In this document: piece after piece, positions 25,653-33,431 of the stretch
How positions within the stretch are numbered: position 1 is the first letter of the stretch
Layout of the letters: the number at the start of each line of letters is the position of its first letter
Assembly: GCA_023954255.1 (NCBI GenBank)
Contig: JAMLIH010000007.1
Coordinates: 1 to 64,000 of the forward strand
Direction of reading: 5' to 3'
Origin: Phyllobacteriaceae bacterium
Lineage (GTDB): Bacteria > Pseudomonadota > Alphaproteobacteria > Rhizobiales > Rhizobiaceae
Length of the DNA stretch: 64,000 nt
The notes under the pieces: model-generated
Databases searched by the model: none
Seen by the model: the letters and a program-made list of their open reading frames with translations, nothing else
Told to the model about the DNA's origin: nothing
Program-made: the position numbers and the translations under genes

Positions 25653-26612
25653 TCAAGCGCGCCCGCGCGGAACAACCTCATAACCCGGCTCTTCCGGTTC
25701 ATCGTCCTCCATCAGCGCCGGAAAGCCCGGCGCCGTGATGTCGAGGCCGGTGGCATCCTCCAGCCGCCGTATGATGTCGTCGGAATTTGCACGCACGCCG
25801 TAGCGTTTCTGTCCGTCCCTGAAAATGTCGATCATCAGCGGCGAGATTTCGAGCGGGACTGCGTTGTCCTCGGCAATCTTCTGGAACAGGCCGATATCCT
25901 TCAGCACCAGGTCCATGGTGAACTCGATGTCCCGGCTGCCGTTGAGGATCACCTGCCCCTCGGTCTCGGCAACGAAGGAGTTTCCGGACGAGATCACGAT
26001 GGCCTCCCAGGTGGTGGCAAGATCGAGACCGGCCGCCTTCATCGTCACCATCGCCTCGCAAAGCGTCAGCAGGTTGGCGGTCGCAAGATAGTTGGTCATC
26101 ACCTTGAGGATCGAGGCCGAACCGATGGGGCCGGTGTGCAGAATGCGCCGCCCCAGCGTCTTCAGAAACGGCAGCATGGTCTCGAAGGTTTCGCGGTCGC
26201 AACCGGCGAAGATGGATATGTTGCCGGTCGCTGCCCGGTGGCAGCCGCCCGATACCGGGCACTCGATCGCCTTGCCGCCCTTCTCACCGACCTTTGCCGC
26301 AAGCCGTTTGATTTCGCCGGCATCCGTGGTCGACATCTCGGCCCAGATCTTGCCGGGGCCGACTGCCTCGATCAGCCCGTCCTCGCCCTCCATCACCGCC
26401 GCACAGGCCTGCGGGCTCGGCAGGCAGGTGATGACGATGTCGCAGGCAGCCATCATCGCTTTCGGACTGTCGGCCCATTTCGCCCCCCTGGCGAGAAAGG
26501 GTTCGGCAGCCTTCCTGTCGAGATCGCGAACGGTCAGGTCATGACCGTTTCTAAGCAGGCTGCCCGCCAGCTTGGCGCCAACGTTTCCAAGTCCGATAAA
26601 TCCGATTTTCAT
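25653..26612 (-). CDS. NAD(P)-dependent beta-hydroxyacid dehydrogenase (3-hydroxyisobutyrate dehydrogenase-like)
   Basis: A 319-residue protein of the HIBADH/6-phosphogluconate-type family. It has an N-terminal Rossmann motif MKIGFIGLGNVGAKLAGSLL, DIVITCLPSPQACAAVM, the substrate motif AIECPVSGGCHRAATGNISI, and catalytic-lysine region SASILKVMTNYLATANLLTL. Members oxidise 3-hydroxyisobutyrate, tartronate semialdehyde or similar acids; which is used here cannot be told. The C-terminus is extended and acidic (ALMEDDEPEEPGYEVV). GGGAG lies upstream of the ATG at 26612. It is monocistronic by context. Confidence 0.87.
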   Translation of the reverse strand: MKIGFIGLGNVGAKLAGSLLRNGHDLTVRDLDRKAAEPFLARGAKWADSPKAMMAACDIVITCLPSPQACAAVMEGEDGLIEAVGPGKIWAEMSTTDAGEIKRLAAKVGEKGGKAIECPVSGGCHRAATGNISIFAGCDRETFETMLPFLKTLGRRILHTGPIGSASILKVMTNYLATANLLTLCEAMVTMKAAGLDLATTWEAIVISSGNSFVAETEGQVILNGSRDIEFTMDLVLKDIGLFQKIAEDNAVPLEISPLMIDIFRDGQKRYGVRANSDDIIRRLEDATGLDITAPGFPALMEDDEPEEPGYEVVPRGRA

Positions 26613-26742
26613 GAGGGTCTCCCTTGTTTGGCGAGGAAACGCAAAGCCACAAAAAAGCGCAAGCATCGAAACGCGACACTTTGGCATTGAATGCGACGAA
26701 AGGACCGCTGCCGGGATGCTCCGGCTCTTCGAAGGCTGCAGC

Positions 26743-27918
26743 TCAGGTCAGGAAGATGCGCTCGTAGAACCACCACGCCGCGACAACGGCTATCGCCACC
26801 GAGGCCGGAACGGTGATGTAGTGGCGGTACCAGCGTTTTTCGCCGAACCAGATGCCGACAATCAGATAGCAAAGCGCGATGACGGCAAGCTGCCCGAGTT
26901 CGACACCGACATTGAAGGCGATCAGCCCGGCAACGAAATGGGTCGACGACAATCCGATTTCGCCGAGCACCCCGGCAAAACCCAGCCCGTGCAGCAGGCC
27001 AAAGCAGAAGACGACCAGCGGCCGCCACGGATTGAGATGGTTGGTAAAGATGTTCTCGACCGCCACATAGACGATGGAGGCGGCAATCAGAGGTTCGACA
27101 ATGGCCGGCGAGATGTTGACATAGCCGAGCGTCGCCAGTGCCAGCGTGATGGTATGGGCAAGCGTGAACGCGGTCACCTGCCAAAGCAGCGGCTTCCAGT
27201 GGGCCGAAAGCAGGAACAGCCCGGCGACGAACAGAATGTGATCAAGCCCCTTTGGAATGATGTGGGCAAAGCCGATCTTCACATAGTTGGCGATCACCGC
27301 GCCAAGGTTCTGCCGCGCGGTGAAGGCAAGCGATATCTCCTCGCTTCTTTCGCCAGGCCCCAGATAGGCCGAATACCCTTCTCCGCGCGCCGCGCCCGGC
27401 GGGTTCATCCGGATGACGCTGGCGCCATAGGCCTGCGGCCACTCCCAGCGCAGGTTGGCCGCATCGCCGGGAAAATCACCCGAAACCACGACAACCGAAT
27501 TGCGCACCAGTGCCGTATCGCCAACCTCGGGAACCTCGATGGCGATGTCCCCGGGCACTGAGCGGGCACCGTCGAAGTAAATCCCCACCGCCTCCCGGAA
27601 CTGCGGGACAAAGGCATTGAAGCGCTCCGCCAGTGCTTCCGGCGCCAGGTCGCGCAGCTGGTTGTAGGTCGCAGCCTGCGGTGAATCGTCGGTATTTTCA
27701 TGCTCCGCCCCGATGCCCGAAAGTATGGCCTCCGCGTTGAGGCTGATTTCCAGCCTGTAGCGGCCGTCGCCCGCCACCTCGTCATTGGCATGAAAATCGG
27801 CAATCGCCGGCAGCACTTCATGAGCGACGGCAACCGGCACCCAAGCTGCGATCAGCAGCGCGAACATGAAAACGGCGCTCGTGAAACATTTTCCCGCTCT
27901 TGTGCGTATTGCTTTCAT
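26743..27918 (-). CDS. HupE/UreJ-family membrane protein
   Basis: A 391-residue protein. After a signal-like helix (FMFALLIAAWVPVAVA) it has an extracytoplasmic domain of about 190 residues (HEVLPAIADFHANDEVAGDG). The C-terminal half is a membrane domain of the HupE/UreJ_2 type: GFAHIIPKGLDHILFVAGLF, FTLAHTITLALATLGYV, FGLLHGLGFAGVLGEIGL and FNVGVELGQLAVIALCY, with conserved His in transmembrane segments. HupE/UreJ proteins are nickel or other metal permeases. No hydrogenase or urease gene is in the window. It is divergent from a DUF4198 gene, so joint metal uptake is plausible. The start at 27918 is preferred to 27933. Confidence 0.85.
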   Translation of the reverse strand: MKAIRTRAGKCFTSAVFMFALLIAAWVPVAVAHEVLPAIADFHANDEVAGDGRYRLEISLNAEAILSGIGAEHENTDDSPQAATYNQLRDLAPEALAERFNAFVPQFREAVGIYFDGARSVPGDIAIEVPEVGDTALVRNSVVVVSGDFPGDAANLRWEWPQAYGASVIRMNPPGAARGEGYSAYLGPGERSEEISLAFTARQNLGAVIANYVKIGFAHIIPKGLDHILFVAGLFLLSAHWKPLLWQVTAFTLAHTITLALATLGYVNISPAIVEPLIAASIVYVAVENIFTNHLNPWRPLVVFCFGLLHGLGFAGVLGEIGLSSTHFVAGLIAFNVGVELGQLAVIALCYLIVGIWFGEKRWYRHYITVPASVAIAVVAAWWFYERIFLT

Positions 27919-28016
27919 CGGTTCCAATTGCATCCTCGAGTGCTTCGGCTACTCTTTATCCGGTCCCGGTATCGGGCAGTTCCCATGATTGCGGCAACAC
28001 CAGCGCGGAAACAAGC

Positions 28017-28850
28017 ATGATGAAACGGCTTCTTCTGACCACATGGAGCGCAGTGATGCTGGCGGCAAGTGCGCAGGCGCACGAATACTGGCTGGAACCT
28101 GTCGTTTTTCAAGTCCGCCCCGGGGAGGAGATTTCCGGCAACCTGAAAAACGGCCAGGACTTCAAGGGCTCGAGTTTCACCTATATCACCAGCCGTTTCG
28201 AGCGTTTCACGGTCAATGCAGCCTCGGGAGAAACCCCTGTCACGGGCCGGGACGGCGACATGCCTGCACTGGTGGCCAGGACGGACGAACCGGGCCTCTA
28301 CAGCGTTTCCTATCAGGGCAAGTTCGACCGCATCACCTTCACCGATCCCGCCAAGATGAAACTCTATCAGGATTACGAAGGACTGACCGGCCTGCTGCGG
28401 CACCATGCCGAAAGGGGTCTGGCGGATGATCGGCTGCAGGAACATTATGCACGCTGCGCCAAGGCCCTGTTTCAGGTCGGCGAACCGGTTGCCGGGAGCG
28501 ACCGGCTGACCGGACTGAAGTTCGAACTGGTTGCCGAGGAAAACCCCTACTTGCTGGAAGAGGATGATACACTGCCGGTGCGGCTCTACTGGCAGGGCGA
28601 ACCTGCCGGCGATGTCCAGATACGATGGTTCCGTTACCGCGACGCCTCCCATACCGGCACCGTGCGCACCGATGAAGCCGGGCGTGCCCGCATTCCGCTT
28701 GCAGGCGGCGGCAAGTTCATGCTCAACGCCGTCAGAATCTATCCCGGCGACGAGGACCCGGAGACCGACACTCCCGAATGGTACAGCTATTGGGCATCCC
28801 TTACCTTCGGCATCAGGGGGACCGATGCGGCGCTTGCCGAGGGGAACTGA
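28017..28850 (+). CDS. DUF4198 exported protein (metal-uptake associated)
   Basis: A 277-residue protein with a signal peptide (MMKRLLLTTWSAVMLAASAQ) cleaved so that the mature chain begins HEYWLEP, exposing an N-terminal histidine. The body fits DUF4198 (VRPGEEISGNLKNGQDFKG, TDEPGLYSVSYQGKFDRITF, and the C-terminal Ig-like part TLPVRLYWQGEPAGDVQIRW through WYSYWASLTFGI). DUF4198 proteins often accompany nickel or cobalt transporters. The N-terminal His and the divergent HupE/UreJ gene 98 bases away support a periplasmic metal-binding partner. GGAA lies upstream of the ATG at 28017. Confidence 0.82.
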   Translation: MMKRLLLTTWSAVMLAASAQAHEYWLEPVVFQVRPGEEISGNLKNGQDFKGSSFTYITSRFERFTVNAASGETPVTGRDGDMPALVARTDEPGLYSVSYQGKFDRITFTDPAKMKLYQDYEGLTGLLRHHAERGLADDRLQEHYARCAKALFQVGEPVAGSDRLTGLKFELVAEENPYLLEEDDTLPVRLYWQGEPAGDVQIRWFRYRDASHTGTVRTDEAGRARIPLAGGGKFMLNAVRIYPGDEDPETDTPEWYSYWASLTFGIRGTDAALAEGN

Positions 28851-28908
28851 CCCGGCCGGATTTGATCCCCGTCAAGGCGCTGTCGCCTTGCCCGCCTAGT
28901 CTTGTGCC

Positions 28909-30132
28909 ATGAGTGAAACCACCGCCCCGCCTTCCACGACCCTGCGCCGCACCCTCACCCTGCCGTTGCTCGTCTTCTACGGCCTTGGGGTTACCATTGG
29001 CGCAGGCATTTTTGCCCTTGTCGGCGAGGTACTGGCACTGGCCGGCGACCGGGCGCCGCAATCCTTTCTGCTGGCAGCCGTCATCGCCGGCGCGACCGGG
29101 CTTTCCTACGCCATCCTTGTGCGGCTTTATCCGCGCGCCGGCGGCGAAGCGATCTTCGTTAACCGCGGCCTCGGCAGGACCGCCGGTTTCCTTGCGGGTT
29201 TCGGCGTTGTTCTCACGGCAATCATCTCCAGCGCTGTCATCACGCTTGCCTTTGCCGGCTATGCCGCCAGCTTCCTGCCCCTGCCCGAACCGGTTCTTGC
29301 CATTGGCATCCTCGCCATTCTCGCTGCAATCGCCTGCTGGGGCGTGCGCGAAAGCGTGATCTTTGCTGCCGTCATCACCGTGCTGGAACTGGCGACCCTG
29401 GTACTGATCGCAGCCTTCGGCCTACCGGAATTTGTCTCCTTGCACACGACCGCCGCCGCCTTCACCCCGCCCGACAGCCTTGCAACACTCAACCCCGTGC
29501 TCGCCGGAGCGATCCTCGCCTTCTTTGCCTTTATCGGCTTCGAGGATATCGAGAACATGGCCGAGGAAACCCGGGACCCGGCCAGAACCGCCCCGCGTGC
29601 AATCCTCTGGACACTGGGACTGACGGCTATCGTCTATCTCTCCGTTTCCCTGGTTGCAGCCAGCGTGCCGCAGCGCGAACTGATTGCCAACTCGCAGGCA
29701 CCGATGGCGGTACTGTTCGAACTGGCGACCGGCTATCCGGGGGATGCGGTCGCGGTGATGGCCTCAATCGCCATGGTCAACGGCATCCTGGTACAGATCG
29801 TCATGGCGGCACGCGTACTCTACGGCATGGCCGGCGAAGGCCAGATGCCCGCCTTTCTGGGCCAAGTGCATGCCCGCCGCCGCACACCCGTCGTTGCGAC
29901 CCTGCTCACCACCGCCGTCATCCTGCTGCTTGCCATGACCTTCCCGCTCGTGGCGCTGGCCGAAATCACCAGCCTGGTAACGCTTGCGGTCTTCGCCATG
30001 GTCAATCTGTCGCTGTTTGCCATCGGCAGGAAAAGCACCGATCCCCTGGCGGCGCGCTTCCACTGGTGGGGCATTCCGGCGGCCGCCCTTTGCCTGGCCA
30101 TTTTGTTGTGGAATCTCTCTGCTATGATGTAG
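28909..30132 (+). CDS. APC-superfamily amino acid permease
   Basis: A 407-residue inner-membrane transporter with about 11-12 hydrophobic helices. The first helix carries the APC hallmark LGVTIGAGIFALVGEVLALA, with a substrate backbone-binding GAG motif. Others include LSYAILVRLYPRAGGEAIFV, FFAFIGFEDIENMAEETRDP (helix 6 with the conserved acidic pair) and AARVLYGMAGEGQMPAFLG. The substrate, amino acid or amine, is not evident. It follows the DUF4198 gene by 58 bases on the same strand but is not obviously related in function. Confidence 0.9.
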   Translation: MSETTAPPSTTLRRTLTLPLLVFYGLGVTIGAGIFALVGEVLALAGDRAPQSFLLAAVIAGATGLSYAILVRLYPRAGGEAIFVNRGLGRTAGFLAGFGVVLTAIISSAVITLAFAGYAASFLPLPEPVLAIGILAILAAIACWGVRESVIFAAVITVLELATLVLIAAFGLPEFVSLHTTAAAFTPPDSLATLNPVLAGAILAFFAFIGFEDIENMAEETRDPARTAPRAILWTLGLTAIVYLSVSLVAASVPQRELIANSQAPMAVLFELATGYPGDAVAVMASIAMVNGILVQIVMAARVLYGMAGEGQMPAFLGQVHARRRTPVVATLLTTAVILLLAMTFPLVALAEITSLVTLAVFAMVNLSLFAIGRKSTDPLAARFHWWGIPAAALCLAILLWNLSAMM

Positions 30133-30159
30133 CAGCTACACAACCAGGGCCGGTTGCCC

Positions 30160-30840
30160 GTGAACAGTCAAACCCACCTGATCATGGGCGCAGCCCTGTT
30201 TGGCAAACCCTTGCCCCGTCTTGCCTGGGCCGGCGCTGCCGGTGGCATCCTCCCCGATCTTCCCATGTATGTCATCGTCGCCGGATTGCGCCTGCAGGGG
30301 CACAGCCTCGATCGCATTTTCGGGGAGTTCTACTGGCAGGACTACTGGCAGATAGCCAATGCCGTCGGCCACAATTTCCTGCTCTGGGGTGCCGTGGCTG
30401 CCACTTCGGCATGGATCGTTACCCGTCACAGGCAGACGCAGAACCCCAACACCGCACCCGATGGCGGCGCTGCGGCAATGGCCTTCGCCTTCTCCGCCTC
30501 CGCCCTGTTGCACTCGGCAATCGATTTTCTGTGCCACCGCGACGATGGCCACATGCATTTCTGGCCGCTGACGGAGTGGCGTTTCCACTCACCCGTATCG
30601 TATTGGGATCCCAGCCATTACGGCACGGCCTTCAGTCTGTTCGAGGCAGGGCTTGGCGTACTCATTGCGATCATCCTGTTTCGCCGCTACGCCAACCCGG
30701 GCATCCGCCTGGCACTTCTGTTGTGCATCATTGCCTATGTGGCCGTGCCGCTGTTTTACTTCTGGAGCTTGTCGAGCCATGATCACAATGCCCCGGTTTC
30801 AGGTCTCGGGCAGGCAGCCCTCAGCGGTGAAAGCGCTTAG
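30160..30840 (+). CDS. Membrane protein, YdjM/metal-dependent-hydrolase-like
   Basis: A 226-residue protein starting at a GTG (30160) or the TTG two codons before. It has SQTHLIMGAALFGKP, AGGILPDLPMYVI, a helix around HNFLLWGAVAATSAWI, the His/Asp-rich LLHSAIDFLCHRDDGHMHF, WRFHSPVSYWDPSHYG and C-terminal helices. Spaced His and Asp near membrane helices recall the YdjM/DUF457 group of putative membrane metal-dependent hydrolases. The evidence for catalysis is only this residue pattern. It lies 27 bases after the permease and 43 before the next gene, so an operon is likely. Confidence 0.78.
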   Translation: MNSQTHLIMGAALFGKPLPRLAWAGAAGGILPDLPMYVIVAGLRLQGHSLDRIFGEFYWQDYWQIANAVGHNFLLWGAVAATSAWIVTRHRQTQNPNTAPDGGAAAMAFAFSASALLHSAIDFLCHRDDGHMHFWPLTEWRFHSPVSYWDPSHYGTAFSLFEAGLGVLIAIILFRRYANPGIRLALLLCIIAYVAVPLFYFWSLSSHDHNAPVSGLGQAALSGESA

Positions 30841-30883
30841 CTGCCAGCATCAGGCCGGCCTTCATTTCTCAGGGAACGCAAGC

Positions 30884-31723
30884 ATGATTACTCCATCGCT
30901 GTTGAAAATACCGGCCATTCTTGGGCTCGCCGCACTGATCGCCGCGCAAATGGCCGGGGCCGCACAAGCGCAGGAAGAAATAGCCTTCGACGACGAGACG
31001 ATCACCATCGTGGAAAAGGATGACGGACAGCGCGCCATCCTGCTGGGAGACCGCGAACTGGGCAGCAACTGGTTTGCCGGTTTCGACCGCATCGTCGAGG
31101 TCTACGACCAGCCGGTCGCCCTGTTCTATCTCGGCGATGGCGGCAATGCCTGTGCCCCTTCCACCCTGATCGTGTGGCGCGGCGAGGATGGCGCTGTCAG
31201 GAGCCTCAACCATGGCGATGACTGCAGCACGCCCGCACCGTCGGTTGGCGACAACGGTATCGTCTTCGTGCCCTATCTGCTGCCGGGCGAAACCGCGCCG
31301 GTCAGGAACTGGACACCGCTGGAGGGAATCGAGACCGTCGGAATGCTGCATTATTCGCCGGAGCCCGGCACCGGCTGGGAAACGGTCGCGGGCGCCGAAA
31401 TCGCCCACCCCATGGACCTGCTGCGCAACGAGGCGCTCTATAGCGCCGCACTCGAAATGCTCGGCGCAGATGACATCACGGATTATGCCCGGGGCCTCGG
31501 CGTGGCCAGCGAACCGCGGACGCGCGGCAGCCTCATATCAGGCTCGGGCTGCGTGCCGCACAATTGCGGCGGCGCCGATTCCCTGATTATCGCCGACACG
31601 GCAAGCCGGAAACTCTACCTCGCACAGCAGCGTGACGGCACCATTCGGCAATGGCCGCAGGCATCCGAATGGTCTGCCGATGCACTGGCACTCTTTCAGG
31701 AATTCGCCCCCGGCCGCCAGTGA
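30884..31723 (+). CDS. Exported protein with C-x-P-H-x-C lysozyme-inhibitor-like motif
   Basis: A 279-residue protein with a signal peptide (LKIPAILGLAALIAAQMAGA, cleavage near AQAQ-EE). The mature chain starts EEIAFDDETITIVEKDDGQR and contains DGGNACAPSTLIVWRGEDG. Near the C-terminus SGSGCVPHNCGGADSLIIAD resembles the CKPHDC loop with which Ivy-type proteins insert into lysozyme; the following KLYLAQQRDG also fits. Whether it inhibits lysozyme is inference from this motif only. AGGGAA lies upstream of the ATG. Confidence 0.7.
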   Translation: MITPSLLKIPAILGLAALIAAQMAGAAQAQEEIAFDDETITIVEKDDGQRAILLGDRELGSNWFAGFDRIVEVYDQPVALFYLGDGGNACAPSTLIVWRGEDGAVRSLNHGDDCSTPAPSVGDNGIVFVPYLLPGETAPVRNWTPLEGIETVGMLHYSPEPGTGWETVAGAEIAHPMDLLRNEALYSAALEMLGADDITDYARGLGVASEPRTRGSLISGSGCVPHNCGGADSLIIADTASRKLYLAQQRDGTIRQWPQASEWSADALALFQEFAPGRQ

Positions 31724-31760
31724 TATCCACGGGCGGACGGAGGGTAACACGCGGGCCTCT

Positions 31761-31967
31761 TTACTTGGCCTTCACCGGACAGGTGGAAAGACCCAGAATG
31801 CTGTAGAGCGGGCATGTCGACAGCAGGCCGGTTGCCAGCGGAATGATGCCGATCAGGGTCCAGTAGCGCCAGGAAGCGTCGGGATAGAGGAAAAACGCCG
31901 CCAGCAGGGCGAGGCCTACGATAATGCGCAACACGCGGTCGATGCCGCCAACATTGGTCTTGAACAT
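31761..31967 (-). CDS. DUF2892 (YgaP-like) inner membrane protein
   Basis: A 68-residue protein beginning MFKTNVGGIDRVLRIIVGLA with two hydrophobic helices (IIVGLALLAAFFLYP and TLIGIIPLATGLLSTC) and the ending CPLYSILGLSTCPVKAK, a full match to the DUF2892 consensus. In YgaP this domain anchors a rhodanese; stand-alone copies commonly sit near sulfur or thiol-stress genes. Here the adjacent upstream gene is a Crp/Fnr regulator on the same strand, with overlapping palindromes in the gap at 32024-32047. Confidence 0.88.
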   Translation of the reverse strand: MFKTNVGGIDRVLRIIVGLALLAAFFLYPDASWRYWTLIGIIPLATGLLSTCPLYSILGLSTCPVKAK

Positions 31968-32023
31968 CTGCTTCTCCGTTCAGGAACGATGGAAACAGAA
32001 AAGCACTTTGCCGGGCCAGGTTC

Positions 32024-32047
32024 AGTGACTTGGTCACCAAACTGGTG
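32024..32047. promoter_or_regulatory. Overlapping palindromes upstream of the DUF2892 gene
   Basis: Three overlapping inverted repeats lie 57-80 bases before the DUF2892 start: GTGAC-TTG-GTCAC (32024-32036), TTGGT-C-ACCAA (32030-32040) and CACCA-AAC-TGGTG (32035-32047). Such symmetry suits a dimeric regulator. The Crp/Fnr gene immediately upstream is the natural candidate, but the sequence is not the textbook Fnr or Crp box. Confidence 0.35.
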
Positions 32048-32078
32048 AATTTGCGTTCCGGCAGGCCGGGAAAGGGCT

Positions 32079-32744
32079 CTAGTAGTGCTCCAGACTGCGC
32101 AACAGGGCGGCGCGGTCGACGATCTCCACGGCGCCGCGCTCCAGCCGGACGATATTGTTCTGCTTGAGCTTCTCCAGCTTGCGACTCACCACCTCGCGCG
32201 ACGAGCCGATGACCGCCGCCAGTTCCCCGTGGGTGAGTTCCACCTTCTCCCCGGTCCGGCTGCGCTCGATCAGGGCATTGGCCAGGCGCTGGTCCACGGT
32301 GACGAAGGCAACCATTTCCAGCAGTCGCGTCACGTCGCCCAGCCTCTCGCCGAAGGCGTTGAAAACAAACGAGCGGAAGCTTTCAGACTGCGCCATCAAT
32401 TCGACGAACAGGGCCGGCGGGATCATCACTGCCACCAGATCGCTTTCAGCAACGGCTTCACCTGAATAGGTTCGCCCGCCGATCAGCCCGACGGTGGTCT
32501 GAACGCAGGTTTCGCCCGGCTCGACGGAATAGAGCAGGATTTCCCGCCCCGATTTTCCGGTCAGGAAGACGCCAACCCTGCCGGAAAGAACCAGAACGAA
32601 GCCACCCGGCTCATCGCCCGGCCTGAACAGGATCGTGCCCTGCGGCACGAGAACCGGCTTCAGCGCCAGAAGCCGTGCCCGCACCGTCTCGTCCAGAAGT
32701 CGCGCATAGGGGCTATGGGCGATCCAGTCCTGTTCCTGCTGCAT
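32079..32744 (-). CDS. Crp/Fnr-family transcriptional regulator
   Basis: A 221-residue regulator with an N-terminal cNMP-type beta-barrel (ILFRPGDEPGGFVLVLSGRV, GREILLYSVEPGETCVQTTV), the long dimerisation helix and a C-terminal winged helix with recognition segment LAAVIGSSREVVSRKLEKL. It has a single cysteine, in the loop GETCVQTT, and no N-terminal Fe-S cysteine cluster, so it is not an Fnr-type oxygen sensor. A thiol-based signal is possible but inferred. The ATG at 32744 lies 22 bases after the apt stop; an alternative at 32780 overlaps apt. Confidence 0.87.
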   Translation of the reverse strand: MQQEQDWIAHSPYARLLDETVRARLLALKPVLVPQGTILFRPGDEPGGFVLVLSGRVGVFLTGKSGREILLYSVEPGETCVQTTVGLIGGRTYSGEAVAESDLVAVMIPPALFVELMAQSESFRSFVFNAFGERLGDVTRLLEMVAFVTVDQRLANALIERSRTGEKVELTHGELAAVIGSSREVVSRKLEKLKQNNIVRLERGAVEIVDRAALLRSLEHY

Positions 32745-32766
32745 CCGTTGAAATCCGCCCGAGTCC

Positions 32767-33312
32767 TCAGTGCCCCTCATATTCGATCAGCGTGCGCACC
32801 GGCACGCCCAGCGCCTCGATCTTCCTGCGCCCGCCAAGGTCCGGCAGGTCGATGACGAAACAGGCCGCCACCACATCGGCCCCCATCTGCTGCAGCAGTT
32901 TCACCGCGCCTTCCGCAGTGCCGCCGGTAGCGATCAGGTCGTCGACCAGAATGACCCTGTCGCCCTTCTCCACCGCGTCCTTGTGCATCTCCATTTCATC
33001 GACGCCGTATTCCAGCGAATAGGCTATGCGCACGGTTTCATGCGGCAGCTTGCCCTTCTTGCGGATCGGTACGAAGCCGCAGGACAACTGGTGCGCCATC
33101 GCACCGCCGAGGATGAAGCCGCGCGCCTCGACGCCGGCAACCTGTTTCACGCCGGTACCGCTGTAGGGATGGACGAGTTCATCCACCGAACGCCGGAAGG
33201 CCCGCGCATTGCCCAGCAGCGTGGTGATATCGCGGAACAGGATGCCTTTGTGGGGATAGTCCGGGATGGTGCGGATGGCGCCTTCGAGCGTTGCGCGCAG
33301 GGAAGAATCCAT
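32767..33312 (-). CDS. apt: Adenine phosphoribosyltransferase
   Basis: A 181-residue purine salvage enzyme: adenine plus PRPP gives AMP. It has [68 protein letters not shown] and the PRPP loop [20 protein letters not shown]. Length is normal. GAGG precedes the ATG. It is separated from petC by a strong terminator, and the Crp/Fnr gene follows closely. Confidence 0.95.
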   Translation of the reverse strand: MDSSLRATLEGAIRTIPDYPHKGILFRDITTLLGNARAFRRSVDELVHPYSGTGVKQVAGVEARGFILGGAMAHQLSCGFVPIRKKGKLPHETVRIAYSLEYGVDEMEMHKDAVEKGDRVILVDDLIATGGTAEGAVKLLQQMGADVVAACFVIDLPDLGGRRKIEALGVPVRTLIEYEGH

Positions 33313-33378
33313 GAAAGCCTCATAGTGGAGCCGGCCGGCCGATACCGGCCGGTTTCAGGCGGAGCGCTATTTCAACCC

Positions 33379-33410
33379 AAAAAAAGAGCCCGCACAAGGA
33401 CGGGCTCTTT
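33379..33410 (-). terminator. Terminator of the petABC operon
   Basis: AAAGAGCCCG (33383-33392) pairs perfectly with CGGGCTCTTT (33401-33410) around an 8-base loop; the minus strand then reads TTTTTTT. It lies just beyond the petC stop. The symmetry could allow weak function on the plus strand as well. Confidence 0.85.
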
Positions 33411-33431
33411 CGCATTGCATTTATTGCAGGA

